Positions 1 to 8,155 of a stretch of 64,000 bases of DNA are shown here, one piece after another. The translations under genes were made by a program, and so were the position numbers. Below the pieces are notes generated by a model. That model saw only the letters and a list, made by a program, of their open reading frames with translations. It had not been told where the DNA came from and ran no database searches. The DNA comes from Phymatolithon calcareum. Lineage: Eukaryota > Rhodophyta > Florideophyceae > Hapalidiales. The stretch is from assembly GCA_977006965.1 (NCBI GenBank), contig OZ345358.1, forward strand, positions 1,054,001 to 1,118,000. The letters run 5' to 3'. Numbering within the stretch: the stretch's first letter is position 1; every line of letters starts with the position of its first letter.

Positions 1-185
1 ATATTTTCCGAAAACGTATCTGTGGAAAAGACCTTCTGCTGCTTCAATTGCCGATAGTAGTCGTTTCGTGATCGGGGTCAGGTGAATGGCATACTCCCAC
101 CTGCCACAGAATCCCCGGTAAGTGCTGGTCTGCCCTGCACGTGTGATATTACAGAAGGCCATTTACAATTACACCGAACACTAAT
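1..185. other. Left flank of the first kinase copy, no gene seen
   Basis: Similarity to the flanks of the other kinase copies begins near position 150 (ACAGAAGGCC). Positions 1-149 match nothing else in the window, so an insertion or the edge of the repeat unit lies there. No open frame or RNA gene could be supported. Confidence 0.5.
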
Positions 186-237
186 GTAGCCAAAACTGGC
201 TACAATTTTGTGATTCCCAATCCGTTTTTATCCGCTT
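186..237 (+). promoter_or_regulatory. Dyad elements upstream of kinase copy 1
   Basis: Two dyads precede every kinase copy at nearly constant distance from the ATG. The first is GTAGCCAAAACTGGCTAC here (186-203), an imperfect 18-bp palindrome. The second, AAGCGG-TTTTTAT-CCGCTT in the other copies, is damaged here (219-237, left arm AATCCG). Their conservation among copies suggests promoter elements, but shared ancestry alone could also explain it. Confidence 0.4.
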
Positions 238-269
238 AATCTCTAAGCACCGTCACCGTTCATGGCACT

Positions 270-1605
270 ATGCCCAGCCCGGGCTCTACCGCCCCCGACG
301 ACCGTTCGCTCTCCGACTCTGACTCTGCCTTCGACTCCGACAATCTCTTCGGCGAACGTCGTCGTGCCGCAGAGAAAGCTGCCCTCCTTGCGCGTCGAGA
401 TCGTTTGATCGCATCCTCTTTAAAACGCGCACCCACCTCCTCCTCCGCTCCCCCTTCATCTGTCGCCCGCCCTCCATCTCCCTCGCCGTCCCGACCACCA
501 AAGCGCGCCCGCACGCGCAGCACTCGCCCCGTGTTGACATATTCGGGGACGATGCGCCTCCACCCCTCTCTCCGTCCCGCATGCGCAGCCGGGCGCTGAC
601 GCGCCGGTAGAGATTGGCGGTTACGCCCGTCTCCGTCCCGGCGACGTGCTCGGCGACGGTCGTTACGTGGTCGAAAGCTGTGTGGGACAGGGCGTGTTTG
701 CAAGCGTCTTCCGCTGCCGGCAGGTGTCGACCGGTCTGACGGTTGCCATCAAGGTGTCGCTCGCAAATGCGTCCATGCGTCGCGCGGCAGCGCGCGAAAT
801 GGCCGTTTTGCGCTTCGTTCACGCGGCGGACCCGTTCGGTCGCTCTTGTGTCGTAGATGTGCTGGACGAGTTTTTGACTCGTGGCGCGCATTCCGCAATT
901 GTTTTTGAGTATCTCGATGCATCGCTGCGCGCCATTGTGCGACAGCATGTGGGCGGCGTTCGGTTGGCGACCGCGAGACTGTATGCTGCGCAGACGTTAC
1001 GCGCACTGGCGTTGCTGGCGAGAATCGGGGTTGTGCACGCGGATGTGAAGCCGGATAATGCGTTGGTGTCCGCGGACCGTGCTCGAATCCGCGTGGCGAA
1101 TTTCGGATGCGCGGTGCGGAAGGAGGACGTGAGTGATCCGCCCAGTGCGTATCTTGCTGCAAGGTTCTACCGTGCACCGGAGACTATTCTGGGACATGTG
1201 CCGACGCCACCGATCGATGTGTGTGCTGCGGGGTGCGTGCTGAATGAGTTGTAGACAGGTGCTGTCGCGTTTCCTGGTGGAAGTAATAATGAGATGCTGG
1301 GGCTATTTATGAATGCGCGTGGTCCGATGCCGATGCGAGTGTTGCGGAGGGGACGGTTTCGGCTGATGCACTTTGATGAGGATAATAGGTTTCTGAAGAG
1401 GGAGAGGGATTCTGTGTCGGGAAAGAAAAGTGTGAGGATGGTGTCGCGTCATAGTTCTGGTGGAAGACATAACCCGATTCGAGAGAGGAGGGCTTTCGAA
1501 CGTGGAACACAGATGGCCCGCGACACACTGTGCGAACCCAGACGACAGGCACGTCAACGCTCTACCCCGCAAATAGCTAGAAGCTCCGTCATTCCAGTAA
1601 GGTAG
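270..1605 (+). pseudogene. PRP4-like kinase copy 1, truncated and broken
   Basis: This is the first of four copies of a PRPF4B/PRP4-like kinase. The Ser/Asp-rich N-terminus opens at ATG 270. Two single-base deletions in the linker (near 530 and 570) shift the frame, and kinase-domain coding resumes before 646. The domain keeps GQGVFASVF, VAIK and HADVKPDN. The DFG aspartate is changed to Asn (NFGCA), a Tyr codon has become TAG at 1252-1254 (NEL*TGAVAF), and the C-lobe is cut at about 1489, after NPIRER, and fused to about 38 codons of unrelated sequence. It cannot encode an active kinase. The same junction occurs in copies 2 and 3. Confidence 0.9.
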
Positions 1606-1842
1606 ACAGACTCTTAACAGAGCACGTACTCTTGCATCGCAAGAGCAGTACAGATGCAAAAGAAGTTTAAGCTGTTTCCGAATTTGCTTTTCGCAGGAAG
1701 GACCCGTTTACGGAAGCAATGTAATTGTTCTTGCTCCCACGTAATACCGCTGACTCAGTGCAGTGCGCTGCTCTCGAGATCATTGCGCGTCCTTGCAGAC
1801 TCAGTTCAAATTAGCTACAAGTTTTGAGTGCCCTCAATGTAA

Positions 1843-2054
1843 GACACCTTTAGACACGACAAATCCCACAAGACGAACTGAGGGGAGATGTACCTCATTC
1901 AGGACTCCTTAGCTTCTCAATAGCCCGACACCTATGTCTCTCTCTCTCATTGAGAGGTGTTATGGGTATCGGGTTCATGAGAAGCTAATGAGTCTTGAGC
2001 GAGGGATGTTCCCCCCTCACTTCGTCTGACGGGGCTTTGTGGTGTCTAAACACC
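1843..2054. repeat. 210-bp foldback (long hairpin), unit 1
   Basis: Two arms of about 90 bp are inverted copies of each other with scattered mismatches. The left arm starts GACACCTTTAGACAC and the right arm ends GGTGTCTAAACACC. The loop contains a small hairpin (CTCTCTCATTGAGAGG). The same structure is present at 22188 and 39851. It could be a foldback transposon or a source of hairpin RNA. Confidence 0.75.
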
Positions 2055-3493
2055 ACAAGGCTTACTTGGATAAATAGTGCGGAACGTCACCGTTTGAAGA
2101 TTAATCTTGAGACTTGCGATGTGTCGAAGGACACGTGACCGCCACGACTGACCGAACAAAACCACCTGTCGATGGACAGCAGATGTACGTTCCCTTGAGC
2201 TCTTGCAAGGTCCCTGTTCTGGGCCTACAGGTGTGAGGACTCGAAGGAGTTTAGGACTTAGTCCTGCATGAATCACGTTTACTGTGACCTGATCTGTTGT
2301 GTTGGTTGTTCTTGGTTGTGTCCTCCTTCTACCTATCTGCTACCGGTGAAGGGTATTTATACCCTTTCCTCTCTGCCCAGAACATCCCAAAATATTGAGA
2401 GAACTTGCTGTCCTTCTACATCACAGCACAAACACTAAACGTAGACTACTAAATTGCACTCCAAGAAATATAATTATTTCTTGGGCTGAAATCGTTGGAT
2501 TCTTATTCTTGCTCTCTTCCAGCATCTCACCTTGTTCGACACGAATTTAAATTCGAGGGCAAAGAAGAATAGTTCGACAAATAGAGCCCCCGCGCAGCTC
2601 GACTTTACTCGTACAACCCAAGACATCGAACCACAAGACCACTACAATCTCTGCTGCTCGTCGCCATTTGATGCGTCTAATCGCACTCTCTTTTTTCCCT
2701 TCCTTCCCACCCACCCCAATATATATAAATATATTTGACGATTTAAAAATAGGCTATCTTGTACATTACTCGATCCCCGGTTTTAGGAACATTCACGGGC
2801 ACTCCTGTGATTTCGTCTGAACGACTTTAGGACACCCGCGTGTTCAGTGGAATGCAGCTAGGCTTTTTTATTTTTGCCCGATCCCTGCGTCTTAGGGCCG
2901 GAGGCATATGAACAGTCGGGGGCATTCCTAAGTCTTCGTGCTGAACGTCTTTCGCACTAGAGATAAGCTCGTGGGGACACCCGCGAGGTCATGGGAATGC
3001 CGTTGGTGGGCATCGGAGATCCCGCCGGGACAGAGATGTTCCTGAAGCCCGGAAAGACGATCCGCCAAAGCTTCGCGTCTCAAAAAAACAAAGTATGGAT
3101 AAACTGAGAAGCAGACGATGAGCGACGCCCGACTCTCTGTTCCGATAAAGATAAATTTATAGGCCGAGTAGGCATAAAGATCATAAAAGCAATATGTGGT
3201 GAGAGACCCTAAACGTACTCAATTTTGAACAATGAGAAGCTGTCACAGAACCGCTACAGGCGCTCCTGTTATGAACCAGCAATCTTTCCGCAGTAAAGAG
3301 AGAAATCAAAATGATTATGGGACTGAGGGAGGGACAGTGGAGATCAATCGCCCACAGCTTCTTTGGATTGATTTTCTACATATATTTCAGATTTTCTAAA
3401 GGGTACTCTTTCTCTTTCTTTATTGCCGGACAACTGAGTTACACAAAGTGTACGTTACTCATATATAAGGGACCTCTAAGCTGATCCTGGACT
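2055..3493. other. Unit 1 spacer, no gene recognised
   Basis: This stretch is repeated in units 2 and 3. It contains a TATA-like palindrome (AAGGGTATTTATACCCTTT near 2348) and CGAATTTAAATTCG (near 2541). Small open frames are not maintained between copies. At 2957-2960 lies CTAG, the empty site of the piggyBac-like insertion found in unit 3. Confidence 0.6.
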
Positions 3494-3550
3494 GGATACA
3501 TTCTGGGTTCTCGCGTAACTGCTTCCCACGAGTACTGCCGCACACCACTC
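3494..3550 (-). repeat. Fragment of SINE A, unit 1
   Basis: On the - strand this is the 3' half of the SINE A body (GTACTCGTGGGAAGCAGTTACGCGAG region), matching the fuller copies at 7919, 32054 and 62250. It is cut abruptly at CACACCACTC|AGCGATC. The identical truncation occurs in unit 3. Confidence 0.65.
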
Positions 3551-3780
3551 AGCGATCTTCTCAATTTAACTTTATTGCAGTTAATTGCAATTCATTGCAA
3601 TTTTATATATATTGCACGGAGTTTTCGCTATTGCAGCTGTAATTGGAGCAGACATTCGAATTGCAATTGTAACTGGATCATAATTTCCAAATTGAAACTC
3701 AAATTGGAGCGGTGTAGTTTACTTTTAGGTGGCTTACAGAATCGGCAGGAAGCAAGGTTGCACCTGACAGGTGCAGCCTT

Positions 3781-3831
3781 GACTTCGACTGAATGAATGC
3801 ACACACTGTGTGCATTTATTCAGTCGAAGTC
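3781..3831. repeat. 51-bp near-perfect palindrome, unit 1
   Basis: GACTTCGACTGAAT...ATTCAGTCGAAGTC is an inverted repeat with arms of about 25 bp around a CACACTGTGTG centre. A smaller hairpin (GGTTGCACCTGACAGGTGCAGCC region) lies just upstream. Unit 3 has the same structure at 43736 with few changes. Confidence 0.7.
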
Positions 3832-4138
3832 TCTCGACACACCGAGATCCAGTTTGGGTGGCTCGTAACACACATATCACTTTTTGGTTTTCTGGCTGTT
3901 GCAGGGTAGACTTTGCGTGGCGCTTCTTATGGTCTATGACATCGAAGGAGCAGCTACGAACCAGGGCAATGGCCACGATGTGCAAGCGTACGGCAGAGCG
4001 TTAATACTGCTACTTATTGTGAGCAAGCTTGTTCTCTGTCTTCCGCTCGCCATTAGACGATTCCACCAGAAGCGACTGAGATGGTTCCACGTTTCGCGAG
4101 TCCATGAGGGCTGACCAAAACCGCGTCAGACTCCGCAC

Positions 4139-4226
4139 CGTAAACAGGCACACCCGAGATTCGAACCCATGACCTTTCTCTTGGTGGCATATGCGCACCC
4201 CGGACGCAATTTAACCACTGTAGCAC
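4139..4226 (-). repeat. SINE B (tRNA-like) insertion, unit 1
   Basis: Units 1 and 3 carry 88 extra bases compared with unit 2, bounded by GCAC repeats (4135-4138 and 4223-4226). On the - strand the insert has an A-box-like segment (TGGTTAAATTGCG) and a B box (GGTTCGAATCTC), as in RNA polymerase III genes. It lacks a complete acceptor stem, so it is tRNA-like but not a functional tRNA gene. Confidence 0.6.
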
Positions 4227-4867
4227 AAGTGCAGTCACATTTTGCATACGCAAGCCCATACTTTTCCCAGAGCTGTTCATCAACAACGTACTTCTCCTTC
4301 TCCGTCTCCTTCACAGACTCCATCTTTCTCCACTGCATCCTTGCTCGCACCACAAACTCAAGCACAATCCCGACGACCATGAAGCAAAAAGCAATACTCA
4401 GAAACAATTCTCCTTTAAACAAAAAATCACCCGCTGTCTCACATTTCGCATGCCACAATTCCGCCGCCCCGACAGTGTCCCTCTTCGTAGCGCCATGAAT
4501 CCGCAATATAGTTGCATCCTGCGTCAGCTGCGAGAACACAATGAGTTCCACACCCTAGATAGCAAACGGGATCATGGCCGCTACATCAGTGATGAGCAGA
4601 TATCCAAACGTGGCAAGCAGGGGTCGTGCGCAATCCATTGCTATTGCAATTAATTGCAATTCATAGCAATTCGACCCAAATTGGGTTCTGATGAAGAATT
4701 GCAATTCGAATTGCTGGTCGGTAGGTTGTACGAAAGTGAATAGTTCAGCAAGAGCAGAGTTGAAGGAAATAACGATCACTTCAAATGTATCATCCGTAGT
4801 ACGTGGTAATTGGTTGTCGGTAGCATCTAATTTTATTATAGAACTCGGGCCAGTATAAGCGTTCACC

Positions 4868-4939
4868 GGGGGAGCACTGCACCATTTTGGCCCAAATCAA
4901 CTAAATAACAATCGGGCCAAAATTTTGCCGTGCTCCCCT
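4868..4939. repeat. 72-bp hairpin nested in the MITE
   Basis: GGGGGAGCACTGCACCATTTTGGCCC pairs with GGGCCAAAATTTTGCCGTGCTCCCCT across a 20-nt AT-rich loop. It could be a very small foldback element inserted within the MITE. Confidence 0.6.
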
Positions 4940-4990
4940 AGTGTTAGGTACACGTAAAATTCTACGTACTGTATACAGTTACAACGTTCC

Positions 4991-5076
4991 TGAATTCAAC
5001 CATCCATGTGCTCGTTCTATTGTAATGGTCTGCGTATACCTCTACAACAGAACGATCACATGGATGGTTGAATTCA
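4991..5076. repeat. 86-bp hairpin nested in the MITE
   Basis: The left arm TGAATTCAACCATCCATGTG and the right arm CACATGGATGGTTGAATTCA are perfect complements at the ends. Pairing continues into CGTTCT/AGAACG around a short loop. Confidence 0.7.
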
Positions 5077-6562
5077 TTCATCCGTTCAAGTATAACGGTA
5101 TGGGTGTCTAGAGTGCCGTTTCTGAAAAGACAGATAGAAGAGTCAATATAAAAAGTGAAGTCGTACATTTATCCAAAGCACACTACCAGACCCAGTCGAC
5201 AACACCTAAACAAATTTCGCTCTTCCAATCATGGTACTACCTATTCCGAAACCGAAGCCGAAACAAGTTGTACAGCAGCTAATGCAACTCCTTCGCGAAC
5301 AGCCTCGAGATATCCATTCACGTCAATCAACCGCTCTTATTGGGATGATCAAACTGTGAAGGAAGCTATGTCAAGCGTTGTCAACCAGCGTGTTGAACAG
5401 GCTATCGCAGAAGACGAAAGTTTCGTACACCTAGGAGAAGAGGCATGAATAAACAATTAACTTGACTATTGCGGGAAGTATTCAAATTGCAATCCGAATT
5501 GCTGACTAACCGTAGTGAGCAATTGAATTGTTTAATTGCGCGACAAACAGCAATGTCGAGCAATGGAATTGGCACAACCCCTGGTGGCAAGCTTCCCCAC
5601 GTCTGCAAAGGACGCTACGGGAATCAACGCCATTACAAGCGGCAGCACACTGACGGCGATATTCGACGATGACAACAAACCCTTTACACGTTTGCGTTCA
5701 TGTACGCGTTTCAAGATCGCAGCCTGAATTGCAGGGTTTCGAGCAGGCGTCAGCAGAGAGGTGAAACGCGACATAAGGGGACTGTCATCCCATTTTGCGA
5801 ACGTTGTCGTTGAATTTCTCACCGGTTCATGCATTGGATATCCTCGAGCTCGAACTCTCAGAGCGCGCACATGGTTATTTACATCGAGAAAGAGGTTCTC
5901 GCCAAGATAACAGCGTTTGTAATCCTTCATGTGGATACCTGGCGGCACGTTCGAAATGTCAGCAGTCACAGCCCATTTACCACGAACGTAAAACGACGTG
6001 AGATGGTACAATTTGCAGTCTTGGATGTCTTGCAGGTAATTAAAAGCGGAGAATGTGTACGCCTCCTTCCACACACACCCGGCGCGGAGCATGATGTTCT
6101 CCACTGACTTCAGCACGGCGAACTTCGAACGGTTTATGGCGTGTATGTATCCGAATAATGCGCGCTCTATTGTCGCGTTCAGTTCAAGTTTCACATTGGC
6201 TATGCACGGACGGTACAAGTCACCGAAGCCGCGAAAGGCCAGTGACTTGTTCAATTCCAATGCATACTTTTCGCTCGGTTCTTAGTTACAGGGGTTGGCA
6301 TCGCAGGATATGCCGTACTCCCAGTTTGCAAGCCGGTTGTTGTGCTTTTTGCTCTCCGTTGCCAGCATGTTGACCACGGATGTGAGAGCCGCTTTGCCGC
6401 TAGGGTCGAGGTTAATTTGAGTTGCGAACGGCTCGGAGCTCGACGCTGAGAATACGCGCCAGTGAGAGGTGTCCGGGCTGCTGCGTTGCGATGCCGGCGC
6501 GGCGAGGCGAGGCTCCATGTGGTTGAGAAGCAGAAGAGGACAATATGCGAGAAGGATGTCAT

Positions 6563-7154
6563 CCAAATGGGTCGTGCTCTCCACCGCTTGTACAGCGAAC
6601 ATATGCGGAGCGCAAGCCGGCGGGGCAGGGGGAGATTTGCTGCTCAACTGGATGTGTGGAACAATATGTGTGAAGCATTTTCTCTGCCCTGGGCGCACAC
6701 TGTGTAATGCAGCTTCACTGCAGGAGTATCTAACAGTATCTAAGTTGGCGCTGTTGTACAGACACGGCATTATTGAAAGTATGGAGAGAGATGGAGACAA
6801 GCCGCCGTACATGAGATCTGAGACTATTATGTCGGCTGCGCTCATAAAGGCAGACAAATTTGCATGAGGCATTGGTCCGAAGTTGTCAGAATTGTGCCCC
6901 GTTGCGTCGTCGAATAATTTTAACTTCGGTGCAGTATGGGACCGCACTCAATTGAGTGCGATCCGAACTTCGTTTCAACAGTGGGATTTCTCACGGATGA
7001 CGTCATACTTCGCGCATTTTCCCCAATAGGTACAAAAGCCGCTTGAGAGCAGAAATAGCCAAGATCAGTCTACCAGGAACGACATTGTCGCTATGGAAAA
7101 CAGGAAACCGTTTGTGCAAGCAACCAAGCACTTTTAAGCAAAACAGTCTGCCGA
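6563..7154. other. Unit 1 spacer between membrane-protein copy and small ORF
   Basis: The sequence is shared with unit 3 (45540-46130). It includes the perfect inverted repeat CGCACTCAATTGAGTGCG near 6950. Small open frames on both strands are not conserved with unit 3, and no gene is called. Confidence 0.55.
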
Positions 7155-7511
7155 ATGCTTAGATCAAAATTCCTTACAATGGAAGGAGATCATCTCGAAT
7201 TGAAGAGGAAGAGGAGAATCCCGTATGACAAGACGAGCGAACTACCAGCAATCCTCAAACTCCGGAATGTGAAGCACACGCAATTAGCGCTTCAGTACAT
7301 CTGCGGCAGATTTCCGCAGGTGTCGACAACAAGCATGGTGGAAAAATTTGGAAACCGAGCTCGACAGCATATGGAAACGCTGGAAAAAAATCTGTCAGGA
7401 TATGAACTGAAAGGAGAAAAAAGACTGGACACCGAGAAAGCACTTAACGAGCTCTTGCTATTCAGTAAGACCATCATCGAGTGCATAGAAAACGAAGAAG
7501 GACTGTTCTGA
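7155..7511 (+). CDS. Hypothetical 118-residue protein
   Basis: ATG 7155 opens a frame of 118 residues rich in Lys, Glu and Leu (KRKRRIPYDK near residues 18-27; a helical C-terminal half ending ENEEGLF). I do not recognise a family. The unit 3 copy (46131) is frameshifted by a one-base deletion in ACAAGCAGG. The 3' flank ends in AAATAAAGTTCAATTGAAAAAAA, and a similar 3' end occurs alone at 54838. The ORF may therefore belong to a retroposed element and not to a host gene. It could be non-functional. Confidence 0.4.
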   Translation: MLRSKFLTMEGDHLELKRKRRIPYDKTSELPAILKLRNVKHTQLALQYICGRFPQVSTTSMVEKFGNRARQHMETLEKNLSGYELKGEKRLDTEKALNELLLFSKTIIECIENEEGLF

Positions 7512-8155
7512 ATCAAGAACGAGAAGTTACGTAGATGTCCCTTAGGACACGAATCCTATTAGCGGGAACACCAGCAGCGAACCCACAACTTTCCCCATCG
7601 CCTATAGCAGACGGTACGTTTCAACGGTCTACACACTGGAAGGTAGCAACTGAGGAAGCCTTGCCCGTATATTCGTAAGTTTGTGAGGCTTTTAAATAAA
7701 GTTCAATTGAAAAAAATTCCCCAATAGGGCTCCAATTGCTCCTGGACATCGCCTCAGACTGGGCCGCCTCTACAGAGATGGTTTGGAATACTACTGTCGG
7801 GAAGAGCTGCGTCATAAGTTCCAATGGTGCATGCGAGAGCTTCAAATTCGTTCTTGTAAGAAAAGAAATCGAGACTGTGTCTGAAACTACATACTTGGGC
7901 ATATACATATCTACGAACCCCACCTATGGTATAGTGGTAAAACTGCCTCCGCGCACCTGTGCGCATATTTCGGTATGATACCGGCAGGAATGTTGAGGTC
8001 GCCGGTTCGAGTCCTGTCAAAAGCAAGAATTGAATTAACGTTCCGCAAAGGGCAAACGGATGTCGCCGTGGAGTGGTGTGCAGCAGTACTAGCGTGAAGC
8101 AGATACGCGAGTACCAGGAATGGATCCATATCAGGAACATTTAGAGGACCCCTAG

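Larger units (their letters stand above)
4618..5583. mobile_element. hAT-type MITE with nested hairpins
   Basis: Terminal inverted repeats CAGGGGTCGTGC and GCACAACCCCTG are flanked by 8-bp direct repeats GTGGCAAG (4610-4617 and 5584-5591). Unit 3 shows the uninterrupted sequence. Subterminal regions are full of AATTGCAATT motifs. The 8-bp duplication and CAGGG ends fit the hAT superfamily. No transposase is encoded. Confidence 0.85.
4126..6562 (-). pseudogene. Secreted/membrane protein copy 1, disrupted
   Basis: This is a decayed copy of the family whose open copies are at 44081-45538 and 32793-34226. The start is at 6562 (MTSFSHIVLFCFSTTWSLA, a signal peptide). The reading breaks into several frames. 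A TAG at 4552-4554 separates the C-terminal part, and a hAT-type MITE (4618-5583) with an 8-bp target duplication splits the coding region. The last part still reads through the tRNA-like SINE B insertion, as in unit 3. Confidence 0.85.

Noticed and set aside
1843-2054. Simple terminator or rRNA-like structure
   Set aside because: The stem is much too long and recurs as part of a duplicated unit; nothing resembles rRNA.
4119-4226. A tRNA gene at the end of the membrane-protein copies
   Set aside because: The B box is good, but no 7-bp acceptor stem or proper anticodon arm can be formed, and the segment is an insertion with short flanking repeats. It is called a tRNA-like SINE.
7919-8035. A tRNA gene with an intron before the piggyBac-like element
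   Set aside because: A- and B-box-like motifs are present, but the sequence recurs with a shared body and tail at other places and has target duplications, which is SINE behaviour.
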